DNA of 45,074 bases from Candidatus Kapaibacterium sp. (GCA_026390655.1 JAPLFN010000104.1:1-45074); one strand, 5' to 3'. Shown: positions 1-9,752, counted from the stretch's first letter. A program made the numbers and translations. The notes: a model not told the origin generated them from the letters alone.

Positions 1-2043
1 TATCTCCACAGGCTTTGGCTGTCCTTTTTCGGCACTGTCGAGTCTGAAAATCCTTCCGTCCGTGGTACCGTAGTACACCACGTGATGTTGGGAGTCCGTT
101 GATGTGGTTGCGCATACAGATGATATCTGAACCGTCGTTGGACCAAGATTGGTTGCCGAAAGCGAGTCCCAGTTGATCGATGTAGAATCATTCTTTCCCG
201 GAGGAATGCCACGCACATCACTATTACGCCAAAGCATTTGACCACCGGCTAGATACATCATATGCTGATCTGTAGGGTGCAACACATAAGGATTGATGAA
301 GAGATAGTCCAAATATCCATTCACCGCCGGATCTATCCTTGCACGGTCGAGTTCGGCGCCGTTCTGATCAAAAAAGATCTTATACATTCTTCCCTGCTGA
401 GAAGAATAGTATTGCGTCCTACCACTATCGGCGAAGTAGCAGTAAGCACCATCGCCCCCACCCAACCTTGTCCAAGGGGCTTCAACGTTTGCGCTGGCTG
501 TGGTCCACGTTGCGTTATCCTGCATGCCCCCTACCAGCTTTGCGCTTCCTGCATATGGTTCTTGATCGATGGTATAGAACTGGGTAGTGAGATAACCACG
601 GTTTAGCTCGGTCCACGCAACGTCTGCAGCGCGTATGTCATCCGTACGCATGATACCGCCGTCATTCACGCTTATCATGGTGCTCGGTTTTGTTGGATGA
701 AACAACACGTCATGTTGGTCGGGATGATGGTTCTTATACAGTGAGTACCTGTCCCAAAACGGAGACGTCTTGCCATAGCCACCTATCCATGCATTTGTGC
801 TCGTGGTTTTAAATCCATCTGTGGAGCGATACAGATTAGTTCCACCTACAACAACGAGATTCGAATCAAAAGGCGATACTCGAATGAGGAGATCATACCC
901 ACCTTGCGAATAGAAGTCTCCGCGCGCCTCTTCACTCAAAGGAATGTTCGCCGACCGATCTTCCCACTGTCTTCCGCCATCGCTTCCGTTGCTTGCAGAG
1001 TACGTGTACTTCCAGAGACTATGCCACTCCTCGAGAACCTTTCCACGGTTGTTTGAAGTGCCCTTAGCACCAATTCCCGGCGTCTCCGCCAAAACATAGA
1101 TCTGGTCAGGGTGCTGAGGAACGGCTGCAAGGACGATGCGTTTAACGGTATTCTTCATTTCAGGGGGCGTGATTTTCGTCCACGTTAAGCCGTCCGTGGA
1201 TCTAAACACTCCCCAACGGGACGAGACACTTCCCGTCTGTCCTGTAAACCCACTGAATGCCGCGTACAGCGTCCCGTTGGGAGTCACAGCTACATCAGTG
1301 AAGAGAGCGTTGCTTCCGGCAACGCCCGTCCACGTTGTGCCTCCGTTTGTAGAACGATAGATGCCGGATTGAGCCGTAGCGACGTAAACCTCTCCACTGT
1401 CCTGAGGTGAGGCGGTGACTATCCTCCATGTGTATGCGAACTGATTTGTTGAAGGCGTGCTAGCGCTTAGCGTGGAGGGCAACACCGACCATGTACCACC
1501 GCCATCCACAGACTTCCAGATACCATTACCGGAGATCTGGGAAGAGTTACCATAAATTTCGCCAGTGCCGTAATACCACACATTCTTGTGTCCATCGCGA
1601 GTGTCCTGAGCAACCGTTGTAACCGTATGTAGTTGGTTAGACTTTGTCATCCGAGACCACGAAGCCCCTTCATCAGTGGACCTCCACAACCCCCCAGAAA
1701 CTGCACCCGCAAGAATGACCTTGCTATCGGACGCATCCATTGCAAGAGCTCGCGTTCTGCCTCCAATATTCCACGGTCCACGTTGCTGCCACGAACCAAG
1801 ATCCTGTACAACTTCAGATCCATCCTTGTTGCCGACAGCACCGGGGAGTGTTTGTGCAAAGTCTACCTCAAGAGCGCGGATGTTGACAGGTATCGATCCC
1901 GTGGCAGGGTCGCGATATTTCTTGAGTTCAAACTCTCTCCTACCCTCCACGCTCTGGCCATCTGCTACCCTACCAGATGTACACGATACAAAGAGAAGAG
2001 AGGCTAGTGCGCTCCCAAGGATAAGGGGGCTGACTTTGATCAT
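1..2043 (-). CDS. Asp-box/BNR-repeat (sortilin-like propeller) lipoprotein, 3' end outside window
   Basis: The frame is open from an ATG at 2043 to the window edge (681 codons seen), so the C-terminus is missing. The N-terminus is a hydrophobic signal ending in FVSC (Cys21), which resembles a lipoprotein lipobox. Asp-box motifs of the form S-T/V-D/N-x-G-x-x-W recur at about residues 125, 177, 231 and 275 (for example YRSTNGGTTW and WKSVDGGGTW). This is typical of VPS10/sortilin-like beta-propellers and secreted Bacteroidota 'glycosyl hydrolase' BNR proteins. The role is probably extracellular or surface binding; no substrate can be read from the sequence. The ATG overlaps the upstream flippase stop in an ATGA arrangement, which implies translational coupling. 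Any T9SS sorting domain would lie beyond the window. Confidence 0.85.
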   Translation of the reverse strand, partial: MIKVSPLILGSALASLLFVSCTSGRVADGQSVEGRREFELKKYRDPATGSIPVNIRALEVDFAQTLPGAVGNKDGSEVVQDLGSWQQRGPWNIGGRTRALAMDASDSKVILAGAVSGGLWRSTDEGASWSRMTKSNQLHTVTTVAQDTRDGHKNVWYYGTGEIYGNSSQISGNGIWKSVDGGGTWSVLPSTLSASTPSTNQFAYTWRIVTASPQDSGEVYVATAQSGIYRSTNGGTTWTGVAGSNALFTDVAVTPNGTLYAAFSGFTGQTGSVSSRWGVFRSTDGLTWTKITPPEMKNTVKRIVLAAVPQHPDQIYVLAETPGIGAKGTSNNRGKVLEEWHSLWKYTYSASNGSDGGRQWEDRSANIPLSEEARGDFYSQGGYDLLIRVSPFDSNLVVVGGTNLYRSTDGFKTTSTNAWIGGYGKTSPFWDRYSLYKNHHPDQHDVLFHPTKPSTMISVNDGGIMRTDDIRAADVAWTELNRGYLTTQFYTIDQEPYAGSAKLVGGMQDNATWTTASANVEAPWTRLGGGDGAYCYFADSGRTQYYSSQQGRMYKIFFDQNGAELDRARIDPAVNGYLDYLFINPYVLHPTDQHMMYLAGGQMLWRNSDVRGIPPGKNDSTSINWDSLSATNLGPTTVQISSVCATTSTDSQHHVVYYGTTDGRIFRLDSAEKGQPKPVEI

Positions 2044-3515
2044 CGTTTCACCGATTTAATGAGCGTGCGCAGTGTAGAGAGGCCAAGAATCCTCGTTGCG
2101 AACATGAGCAAGAAGTAGGCAGGAATTGCAGAAGCGACAGCTACGACGCGGCTTGTTTCATCGTAAGGAAGCATAATTGCTGCTGCGTAGATACCACCGG
2201 TGATCAAGAGTGTTGCACCAACCCTTAGCATGTCATACGGCATGGGATAGACTCGGCGCAAGGCTATATAGAGAATTACGGCGCTCGCAACATAGGCTGC
2301 GACCTTTGCCCACGCCGCACCCATTATGCCGTACTGTGGTACCAGAAACCACGTAGCTGCAACGCTAACAATAGCCGCAAAACCAGTAGCCACTGGAAAG
2401 AATGATGTGCGCTTTTCAATATGAAAACCAGCAGCCATGTTGATGAACACACCATTGAAGTAATAGGCGAACATCACTACCGGAACAATACCAAGCCCCG
2501 ACCAATAGTGGGGGTTGATAAAACGACCTCCGATGAAGGGCATCTGAACCAGATAGGGCATGCCGAGGCTAGTCATGAGAAACAGCGCGCCACAAACAAT
2601 AGTGAAGAGCGTAAAGACGCGCGCAAAAAGACCTTTGGCTTCAGGATCGTTACGATGATTGAGATAAAACGGTTTCCATGCGTACTCAAAGACGGTAACA
2701 AACATCATCATCGGTATAGCAAGCCGAAAGTTCGTTTGATACATCCCAACCATCGCACTACCGGTGAGCATAAGCATTATCGGTCGGTCTGCTACTTGCA
2801 CCATGATAGACGAAAAGTTTGAAGGGACAGTAGGAAGACCAAAACGCATCATCTCCTTCAACAACTTTTTCGAAGCCTCAAACTCAGATGTTACCGTGTG
2901 AAGTACGCCTCGGAGAGACGGTATAAAGAAAAGTAACGTTGCAGTGCTTCCTAGTAGGCCCGCGAGTAGCACACCTTCTATGTGCATGCCCATTGCTACA
3001 ACGAAGACAAGGTTCAGCCCAACCGTTACCACGATTGAAACCAAGCGCAAGAGTGCAAAAACACGAGGCCGTTGCTGCATGCGCAGTCGCGCGAAAGGTA
3101 TAAGCACGAGTGCGTCGAGCAATGGCACGAGGGACGCAATAGCAACGTACATCGCCCCTTTCTCTCCGAGCTGCAGGAACGAAGAAGACGCGATCGTAGA
3201 GGCGAACAACGCTGTAATAGCCGTCACTACTACACCGATCACTACAACAGTTACAACAGCAACTGAAAAGACGCGCTTGTTCGATGCGTCTTCATCTCTT
3301 TCCCAGAATCTCATGAACGATGACTCCATCCCCAGGGAGTACACAATGTTCACAAAGGCGATCATGGCATATATCGCCGCAACGTCTCCGATCTCGGACG
3401 CCGACAGGAAGTTGGTGTAGAGTGGGGTTAGGAGAAATGTAAGAAAACGCCCTAAAACGGTGGAAACACCATAGACGATGGTATCTGAGGCAAGAGAACG
3501 GATCTTCGATTGCAT
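2040..3515 (-). CDS. Polysaccharide/lipid-linked oligosaccharide flippase (Wzx/MATE-like)
   Basis: A 491-aa polytopic protein with about 12 to 14 hydrophobic helices. Its start (VYGVSTVLGRFLTFLLTPLY followed by the SASEIGD region) is typical of Wzx/RfbX-type polysaccharide biosynthesis proteins of the MOP flippase superfamily. These move undecaprenyl-linked sugars across the inner membrane. I chose the ATG at 3515 because family homology begins there; an in-frame ATG at 3572 would add 19 unlike residues. Neither site has a clear Shine-Dalgarno sequence. The stop overlaps the start of the Asp-box lipoprotein by 4 bp, and the glycosyltransferases elsewhere in the window fit an envelope-glycan role. 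The specific glycan is unknown. Confidence 0.88.
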   Translation of the reverse strand: MQSKIRSLASDTIVYGVSTVLGRFLTFLLTPLYTNFLSASEIGDVAAIYAMIAFVNIVYSLGMESSFMRFWERDEDASNKRVFSVAVVTVVVIGVVVTAITALFASTIASSSFLQLGEKGAMYVAIASLVPLLDALVLIPFARLRMQQRPRVFALLRLVSIVVTVGLNLVFVVAMGMHIEGVLLAGLLGSTATLLFFIPSLRGVLHTVTSEFEASKKLLKEMMRFGLPTVPSNFSSIMVQVADRPIMLMLTGSAMVGMYQTNFRLAIPMMMFVTVFEYAWKPFYLNHRNDPEAKGLFARVFTLFTIVCGALFLMTSLGMPYLVQMPFIGGRFINPHYWSGLGIVPVVMFAYYFNGVFINMAAGFHIEKRTSFFPVATGFAAIVSVAATWFLVPQYGIMGAAWAKVAAYVASAVILYIALRRVYPMPYDMLRVGATLLITGGIYAAAIMLPYDETSRVVAVASAIPAYFLLMFATRILGLSTLRTLIKSVKR

Positions 3516-3549
3516 TGGCGATTTGTTAGTGCACGCCCCCAAGGAGACG

Positions 3550-3557
3550 TAGATTTG
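3550..3557 (+). promoter_or_regulatory. Candidate Bacteroidota-type -7 box (TAGATTTG)
   Basis: TAGATTTG matches the TAnnTTTG consensus of the Bacteroidota primary sigma factor. It lies 26 bp before the ATG of the M28 peptidase at 3584, between two divergent genes. I see no good TTG-type -33 element at the expected 19-bp distance, so the call rests on the -7 box and its position. Confidence 0.4.
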
Positions 3558-3583
3558 CATGTCCACAAACATAGCAGTGTACC

Positions 3584-5413
3584 ATGCGAATGCTTCTTCG
3601 AATTCTTCCAGTTGCCCTTATTGTGACCGTCAGTTCAATGGGGACGGCGTTCGGCCAGCAACCAATAACACCGGAGGGCCAGAGGATCTACGACCATGTT
3701 CGCTTTCTCGCCTCTGAGACCTGCTTAGGTAGAGCGCCGGCATCAGCGGGCATAGAAGCCGCGGCCGCCTACATCGTTGACCAATTCATCCGTGGAAATG
3801 TACAACCGGCTGGACGCCAGGCGTTCTCTGACACGTTTCATCTGACCACCGGAGTGAAGCTAGGTAACAATAACTCCGTCACATTTGGAGTGGTGATTGA
3901 AAAGCCGGGCGTTCCTGCTGAAATGATTAAGCCAACAAAGATCGGTTGGAAGATCGGAGTGGATTATCAACCATGGGGCTTCAGTGAATCCGGCACTGCT
4001 ACTGGTGATGTGGTGTTCGTTGGATATGGTATATCATCCGGCTCGTACGACGACTACAAAGACATTGATGTGAAGGGTAAAGTCGTTATCGTCCTTCGCG
4101 GTCTCCCCAAGTGGGCTGAAAAGGATGAAACATTGAAGCCACTTGCATCACTTCGGAACAAATCCACTCTTGCGCGTGATAAGGGCGCGTTGGCTGTTGC
4201 CTTTGTAAATGAACGGGGCGACTCGAGTGATGTACTTGCTCGCTTTGGTCTGGATCGGCTTGGGAAGAACTCCGGGATCATTGCCCTGCAAGTTCGTAGG
4301 ACCGCATGCGCCCGAGTATTCCCTCCAAAAGGATCAACACTTTTTAGTGCAGAGCTGGAGATCGAGAAGACAAAGCAGCCGCACTCATTTACATTAGCGA
4401 ACACTACGGCAATAGTGACCACCTCACTTGAGTTTATAGAAGGCGTGACACAGAACATCGTAGGTATTGTGCGCGGAACGGATCCAACTCTCTCTGGTGA
4501 GTACCTAGTAGTTGGTGCACACTATGACCACTTGGGAATGGGTGATGAGAATTCGCTGTCAGCATCAACTACACCTGCAATACACTATGGAGCAGACGAT
4601 AACGCCTCTGGGTCAGCCGGCGTGATCGAACTCGCACAGCGTTTCGCACAAAGCCCCACGAGACGTTCAATCGTCTTCATGACATTTAGCGGAGAGGAAA
4701 AGGGGCTCCTTGGATCAAAACACTGGGTCACTAACCCAACGATCCCATTGAGCAACATTGTTGCAATGATCAATATGGACATGATTGGAAGACTTAAGGA
4801 TGGAAAGCTCAACATCCAAGGTACCGGCACATCTTCCGTATGGCCTTCAGTGATAGACTCCGCAAAAATTGGTTTGCCTCTTACTGTGAGTACAACGGCC
4901 GACGGCTTCGGACCAAGCGATCACTCATCGTTTACAGGCAAGGGCATTCCGGTGTTGTTCTATTTCACCGGTCTCCACAGTGACTATCACAGACCCACAG
5001 ATACATGGGATAAGATCAACCCAGATGGCGAGGCCTTGGTCCTGACGATGGTGGAGAGATCTCTGCGATTGATCGGTGATTCTCCGACTCGCCCTGATTT
5101 CACAAAGGGAGCAGACAAACCGGCAGCGAATCAATCAAGTAGTATTGCCTTAAAGGTTTCTCTAGGGGTGGTACCGGATTATTCTGATGATCCCCAAGGA
5201 CTGCGCATTACTGGTGTCAAAGCCGGTTCACCAGCCGAGAAGGCTGGACTAGCCGCCGATGATATTGTCACGAAGCTTGGACCTACACAGATCAAGAACA
5301 TCTATGACTTGATGTCGGCTCTTGGCTCTTTCAAGCCGGGCGAGACAACAGATGTTACGGTACTTCGTGATTCCAAGCCCGTGACCATGAAGGTTACGTT
5401 TGTTGGTAAATAA
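3584..5413 (+). CDS. Secreted M28 family metallopeptidase with PA and PDZ domains
   Basis: A 609-aa protein with a Sec signal peptide (about residues 1-25, ending GTAFGQ). A PA-like insert spans roughly residues 135-260 (GDVVFVGYGI and GKVVIVLRG). The M28 zinc aminopeptidase core follows: GAHYDHLG near 312, GADDNASG near 335, SGEEKGLLG near 369, NMDMIGR near 397 and a DYHRPTD His near 467. All the expected metal ligands and the catalytic Glu are visible. A C-terminal PDZ domain (about 525-607, with GSPAEKAGL) probably helps bind peptides. It should act in the periplasm or outside the cell on peptide N-termini. It is followed after 6 bp by the GT9 gene and is divergent from the flippase. Confidence 0.93.
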   Translation: MRMLLRILPVALIVTVSSMGTAFGQQPITPEGQRIYDHVRFLASETCLGRAPASAGIEAAAAYIVDQFIRGNVQPAGRQAFSDTFHLTTGVKLGNNNSVTFGVVIEKPGVPAEMIKPTKIGWKIGVDYQPWGFSESGTATGDVVFVGYGISSGSYDDYKDIDVKGKVVIVLRGLPKWAEKDETLKPLASLRNKSTLARDKGALAVAFVNERGDSSDVLARFGLDRLGKNSGIIALQVRRTACARVFPPKGSTLFSAELEIEKTKQPHSFTLANTTAIVTTSLEFIEGVTQNIVGIVRGTDPTLSGEYLVVGAHYDHLGMGDENSLSASTTPAIHYGADDNASGSAGVIELAQRFAQSPTRRSIVFMTFSGEEKGLLGSKHWVTNPTIPLSNIVAMINMDMIGRLKDGKLNIQGTGTSSVWPSVIDSAKIGLPLTVSTTADGFGPSDHSSFTGKGIPVLFYFTGLHSDYHRPTDTWDKINPDGEALVLTMVERSLRLIGDSPTRPDFTKGADKPAANQSSSIALKVSLGVVPDYSDDPQGLRITGVKAGSPAEKAGLAADDIVTKLGPTQIKNIYDLMSALGSFKPGETTDVTVLRDSKPVTMKVTFVGK

Positions 5414-5419
5414 CGTTCT

Positions 5420-6463
5420 ATGGCTACTCATAACTATGTGGGCGGTGAACGCCAATATCTGATCGCATCTGTCCTTGCAAGCAAACTTTTGAATGCAGGG
5501 GTGCGAGCCTCGACAGTAGTTCCTCGCTCCATCCTTGTAGTGAAGCTTGATGAGATCGGAGACATGGCCTTGTGCACCCATGTATTTGCTCTACTGAAAC
5601 GCGACTTTCCGGAAGCCCACATAACAGTATTGTGCAAGCCCTTTGTCAAGGTGCTTATCGAAGCGGATCCTCACATCAACGATATCATAACGTCCGTCGA
5701 TGAATGGACGAGAACGTTCGACGTAGTAGTTGAATTGCGAGGTACGTGGGCAACTCTTAGAAAGGCCTTGCTTATGCGCCCACGCCTTCGACTGGACAGA
5801 GCAACGGTTCGATTGAAAAACAAGCTTTCGGATGGTCAGCTGCACGAGACAAAGACGAATTTCCAGATCATCGAGCCACTACTTAAAAACAAAGAACCAC
5901 TTCTCCCCCGTATCTATATTGACAAGGAGACGCGACAAACTGTACGAAGTTTTTTACAGGAGAACGACCTTCATTCCTATGCTGTTGTTGCGCCGGGTGC
6001 GCGACACCCCTTGAGAGAGTGGCCTCCAGATCGCTTTGCGAGCATTATCCGGTGGGTCTATGAGCACCATGGTATAAAATCTATATGTGCTGGTGGACCT
6101 TCTGACGAATCGAAGATCGCTGACATTATCGAATTGTGCAAAGGATCTGCCGTTGCAGCCCCCAACACTTTCTCTCTCTCACACTTTGCCGGGTTAAGCG
6201 AAGGTGCCTCGCTATTCATCGGCAATGAAAGCGGTCCATTGCACATCGCGGCCAGCTTCGGCATTCCCACTGTCGGACTGTTTGGCCCCGGTATTCCACG
6301 CATTTTTAGTCCGGTCGGTTCTCGAAGCGCTTTTGTTCACCATCTACTCGCATGCAATCCATGCGACCAAATCCACTGTGTACATAGCGATAATCCGTGT
6401 ATCCGTCGAATCACGACGACAGAAGTACGCGAGGCTATTGGAGACGTTCTTACTCGACCTTAA
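5420..6463 (+). CDS. Glycosyltransferase family 9 (heptosyltransferase-like)
   Basis: A 347-aa cytoplasmic enzyme. The N-terminal Rossmann segment (ILVVKLDEIGDM) and the C-terminal ADP-sugar-binding motif (GNESGPLHIAASFGIPTVGL, about residues 267-286) are hallmarks of GT9 LPS heptosyltransferases such as WaaF, WaaC and RfaF. The tail has the Cys cluster CNPCDQIHC...C that is common in GT9 proteins. It probably adds a heptose or other sugar to lipid A core or another surface glycan. The true acceptor cannot be told. The stop codon shares the palindrome TTAA with the stop of the convergent M28 gene, so the two coding regions overlap by 4 bp. Confidence 0.92.
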   Translation: MATHNYVGGERQYLIASVLASKLLNAGVRASTVVPRSILVVKLDEIGDMALCTHVFALLKRDFPEAHITVLCKPFVKVLIEADPHINDIITSVDEWTRTFDVVVELRGTWATLRKALLMRPRLRLDRATVRLKNKLSDGQLHETKTNFQIIEPLLKNKEPLLPRIYIDKETRQTVRSFLQENDLHSYAVVAPGARHPLREWPPDRFASIIRWVYEHHGIKSICAGGPSDESKIADIIELCKGSAVAAPNTFSLSHFAGLSEGASLFIGNESGPLHIAASFGIPTVGLFGPGIPRIFSPVGSRSAFVHHLLACNPCDQIHCVHSDNPCIRRITTTEVREAIGDVLTRP

Positions 6464-7833
6464 AAGTTTGCGTGACACCAGGCCATAACGGCCATTGCAT
6501 AGACGCAGTCGTTCATCTCACGTTCGCTGAGTTTATCGATCGTATCTCCTTCCGTATGATGGAACCAGAAGTATCGATCACCCTGCACCGTTAACTCCAC
6601 TGTTGGCACGCCTCTCGCCAGCAATGGACCGGTGTCTGCACCACCATCGTCCGTTCTGATCGTTGTAGCATGAATTGGTGCAAGTAGCGTTGCCACGTCT
6701 TCTACCCGTTTACGTATCTCACCAGTATCACTGCACGTAAACCCCGTTGGTGCAAACACTCCGCCGTCGCTCTCCATACCCAGAACATGTTTCTCGTTCG
6801 TTGTTTGATCCGCGTAGGCCTTGCCCCCTCTCAACCCGTTCTCTTCGTTGGTCCAGAAGCAGACGCGGATGGTACGTTTTGGTCGTAGCCCTAGAGTTTT
6901 CATCATCGTAAGAGCGCGCCAGCTCACAAAGCAGCCACCTCCATCATCCATGGCTCCGGTTCCTAGATCCCATGAATCGATATGACCTCCCATCACAACC
7001 ACCTCGTTTGGTAGCTCTGAACCCCGCATCTCAATGATAATGTTCCGGGAAGGGGCGTCAGGCATCCACGTTGCTTCCATTGTCAGCTGAAGTTCGATTG
7101 CCTCACCACGATCTTGCATCCGTTTGAGCAACAGTGCGTCCTCCATCGTGATTGCCCCAGAGGGGATCTTAGGAAGGGAATCCTTATACCCCATGGCACC
7201 CGTGTGGACGGTCTGGATACCAAACGGACCCACACTTCGTACAAGAGATGCCACCGCACCGAATCTTGCGGCTTCAGAAGCCCCATTATATCGGTAAGCA
7301 ACGGTTTCACCATATGTGGTGAATGGCACATTATAGACCACGATTCTGCCCTTTGCCTCTACAGCGCGTTGTTTCAGTTCTGTAAAAGACCCTACCACAA
7401 GCACAGCAGCCTTCAGCGGCTTACCATCCGTGCCAATGCTACCTCCCAGCCCGCAGAACGGAATCGTGCGGCCCATTGGGGAAACCATAGTGAGTGATTC
7501 GGAGCCACGTCTCCACCTCGGCACCATGACCGGTTGCGTCCGAACATTCCATCCTTCTGCCTTCATCTTCGTAATGATCCAGTCTAACCCCTTTTCTAGA
7601 TTCTCAGACCCACTGATGCGCCTCGGATTGTGGTCTGTGAAGTCCGCTAACAAGGGATATAGGCCATTGTCAGCGCGCGTCCAGGCTAACATCCGTTCGG
7701 CATCAAGGCGGAAACGGTCAGCCCCCTCCCCGGCGCTCACGCTGATGACGGCACTGGCCAGAATAATGAAATGACGAAATGACCGGATGATGGGGGTACG
7801 TGTGAACACGGGCTGCTCCGAATGCGGGTTCAT
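6460..7833 (-). CDS. M28 family metallopeptidase, carboxypeptidase Q-like
   Basis: A 457-aa protein from the ATG at 7833. This start leaves 78 bp to the divergent GNAT-like gene; upstream in-frame ATGs would run into that gene. A short hydrophobic N-terminal segment (HFIILASAVISVSAG) suggests export. The M28 core reads GGHIDSWD, then GAMDDGGG, TNEENGLRGG, ESDGG and FWFHHTEGDT. This supplies the His/Asp/Glu/Asp/His zinc ligands and the catalytic Glu pair. The layout resembles plasma glutamate carboxypeptidase (CPQ) rather than the PA/PDZ M28 protein at 3584, so the two are distant relatives and not a recent duplication. Substrates are likely dipeptides or short peptides in the periplasm. Confidence 0.92.
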   Translation of the reverse strand: MNPHSEQPVFTRTPIIRSFRHFIILASAVISVSAGEGADRFRLDAERMLAWTRADNGLYPLLADFTDHNPRRISGSENLEKGLDWIITKMKAEGWNVRTQPVMVPRWRRGSESLTMVSPMGRTIPFCGLGGSIGTDGKPLKAAVLVVGSFTELKQRAVEAKGRIVVYNVPFTTYGETVAYRYNGASEAARFGAVASLVRSVGPFGIQTVHTGAMGYKDSLPKIPSGAITMEDALLLKRMQDRGEAIELQLTMEATWMPDAPSRNIIIEMRGSELPNEVVVMGGHIDSWDLGTGAMDDGGGCFVSWRALTMMKTLGLRPKRTIRVCFWTNEENGLRGGKAYADQTTNEKHVLGMESDGGVFAPTGFTCSDTGEIRKRVEDVATLLAPIHATTIRTDDGGADTGPLLARGVPTVELTVQGDRYFWFHHTEGDTIDKLSEREMNDCVYAMAVMAWCHANF

Positions 7834-7865
7834 AGGAACGGAAAGATACGACGCTCGGAGGTTGG

Positions 7866-7873
7866 TATCTTTG
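7866..7873 (+). promoter_or_regulatory. Candidate Bacteroidota-type -7 box (TATCTTTG)
   Basis: TATCTTTG is an exact TAnnTTTG match in the 78-bp divergent gap between the CPQ-like peptidase and the GNAT-like gene. It is 38 bp before the ATG at 7912. The same octamer lies just upstream of the tRNA-Leu gene at 25136, which supports its use as a promoter element. No convincing -33 TTG is seen. Confidence 0.45.
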
Positions 7874-7911
7874 CATTCTGTCCGATTCGGTACCAATCTT
7901 TTTGAGGACGT

Positions 7912-9036
7912 ATGGGTCTCACTATCCGCGCCTTGCATACTCGCGATACACTTCGGTTCATCAAGGCACAGTGGTTGTTCTATAAGAACGATCCGCATTG
8001 GGTGCCTCCAATGTTAATGGATCGTAAGAAGCTCTTGAACGTGGAGAAGAATCCATTCTTTAAGCATTCTTCGATGCAGCTGTTCCTCGCTGAACGAGAG
8101 GGTCAGATCGTAGGTCGTATCGCGGCTATTGTTAACGACAATCATAACATTGAACACAATGATAAGGTTGGATTCTTTGGGTTTTTTGAGTGCGTGAATG
8201 ATCAGGGTGTTGCAACGTCTCTTTTGACCGCTGCAGAACAATGGTTGCGCGATAAAGGTATGACGGAATGCAGAGGCCCGGTGAATCCGTCACTCAATGA
8301 CGAGTGTGGATTGCTTGTTGATGGTTTTGATGGTCCTCCTGTGATCCTCATGACCTACAACCCGCCCTACTATGCAGACCTCATTGAAGGCGCTGGTTAC
8401 AAGAAGTCACAGGATCTTTTTGCCTACCTACTGCGCAATGAAAACTATGCTTCAGACAAGATGAAGCGGCTATTCGATGTGATCGTCAAGCGCAATGATC
8501 TTGTCTTTCGCAGTTTCGACTTTAAAGACAAACCAAAGTTCAAGCGCGATGTGGAGACGTTAAAATTCATCTACAACGAGGCTTGGGAGAAGAACTGGGG
8601 ATTCGTGAAGTTCACGGATGAAGAGTTCGACTTCCTCGCGGCAGACCTGAAACAGATTGCCGACCCTAATCTCGTCTTCATCGTTGAAAGCAAGGGGCGT
8701 ATCGCGGGATTCTGTCTCGCATTACCTGACGTGAATCAATCATTGATCCACAACAAGAACGGTGGACTTCTCAGGGGCGCCTATCATCTCTTGACCAAGG
8801 GCAAGACGATTGATCTTTGCCGCATCATCGTCCTTGGCGTATTGCCCGAGTTCCGCAACACCGGAATCGATGCAGCGATCTACATGGAGATCGGAGAACG
8901 CGCAAAGCAGCGAGGCATACTTAAGGGAGAAGCCAGCTGGATTCTCGAAAGCAACGAAATGATGAACAAGGGGCTAACCACCACTATGCACGGTGAACGG
9001 TATAGAACCTATCGACTTTACGACAAAGGATTGTAA
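7912..9036 (+). CDS. GNAT-superfamily-like protein (YghO-type), function unknown
   Basis: A 374-aa soluble protein of the family annotated as GNAT N-acetyltransferase-like or YghO. Characteristic stretches are KNDPHWVPP near the start, VGRIAAIVN, a mid-protein GPVNPSLNDECGLL block, and a second GNAT-like half with VLGVLPEFRNTGID. The duplicated GNAT layout suggests acyl-CoA binding, but the donor and acceptor are not known. GAGG lies a few bases before the ATG and serves as a ribosome-binding site. The stop overlaps the yebC start (TAATG), so the gene heads a tight run with yebC and purF. Confidence 0.85.
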   Translation: MGLTIRALHTRDTLRFIKAQWLFYKNDPHWVPPMLMDRKKLLNVEKNPFFKHSSMQLFLAEREGQIVGRIAAIVNDNHNIEHNDKVGFFGFFECVNDQGVATSLLTAAEQWLRDKGMTECRGPVNPSLNDECGLLVDGFDGPPVILMTYNPPYYADLIEGAGYKKSQDLFAYLLRNENYASDKMKRLFDVIVKRNDLVFRSFDFKDKPKFKRDVETLKFIYNEAWEKNWGFVKFTDEEFDFLAADLKQIADPNLVFIVESKGRIAGFCLALPDVNQSLIHNKNGGLLRGAYHLLTKGKTIDLCRIIVLGVLPEFRNTGIDAAIYMEIGERAKQRGILKGEASWILESNEMMNKGLTTTMHGERYRTYRLYDKGL

Positions 9037-9752
9037 TGGGTAGAGCATTTGAATTCCGACGCGCGCGCAAAGAAAAGCGCTGGGCAAACATGTCGAAGAT
9101 CTTTACCAAGCTGGGTAAGGAGATTTCGGTTTCCGTGAAACAAGGTGGCGCTGATCCCGATCTGAACCCTCGTCTACGGATGATCATTCAGAACGCGAAA
9201 GCGGCGAACATGCCGAAGGATAATGTCGAGAATGCCATCAAGAAGGCATCTGCGAAAGACTCTGCCTCACTCGAAGAGTCCAACTATGAAGGATACGGTC
9301 CGCATGGTGTTGCTGTTTGGGTTGAGACGGCAACGGACAATCCTACCCGTACAGTTGCCAACGTTCGGTCCTATTTCAATAAGGTCAATGGTCAGCTTGG
9401 AACATCGGGATCACTTGAGTTTATCTTTGAGCGGAAGGGTGTCTTTACCATTCCGGCCTTGGGAGTTGATCGTGATGAGCTTGAACTTACGCTCATCGAT
9501 AATGGTGCAGATGATATTCAAGAGCAAGAGGATGACATTGTTGCATTCACATCCTTTGCCAATTTCATAAGCATGCAGCATGCTCTAGAGAAGGCAGGGA
9601 TCAATGTCACAAGCGCAGAACTCCGCCGGATTCCAAACACTCTCGTAACGGTCAGTGATGAACAGGCAGAAGACATCATCAAGCTCATTGACAGACTTGA
9701 AGACGACGACGATGTACAGAACGTCTTCCACAATATGAACGAAAGCGAATAA
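9036..9752 (+). CDS. YebC/PmpR family transcriptional or translational regulator
   Basis: A 238-aa protein, the usual length for the YebC/TACO1 family. It shows the N-terminal region WANMSKIFTKLGKEI, the conserved ADPDLNPRLR and AKAANMPKDN block, and the central EGYGPHGVAVWVE and NPTRTVANVR motifs. Family members bind DNA as regulators or, in the TACO1-like view, help ribosomes translate difficult sequences. It starts within the stop codon of the GNAT-like gene and ends in a TAATG overlap with purF, so the three genes are probably co-translated. The linkage to purF gives no clear functional clue. Confidence 0.95.
   Translation: MGRAFEFRRARKEKRWANMSKIFTKLGKEISVSVKQGGADPDLNPRLRMIIQNAKAANMPKDNVENAIKKASAKDSASLEESNYEGYGPHGVAVWVETATDNPTRTVANVRSYFNKVNGQLGTSGSLEFIFERKGVFTIPALGVDRDELELTLIDNGADDIQEQEDDIVAFTSFANFISMQHALEKAGINVTSAELRRIPNTLVTVSDEQAEDIIKLIDRLEDDDDVQNVFHNMNESE

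Noticed and set aside
1633-2059. Two overlapping + strand reading frames of about 125 codons
   Set aside because: They lie opposite the Asp-box lipoprotein, which has clear homology-like motifs; their translations look random.
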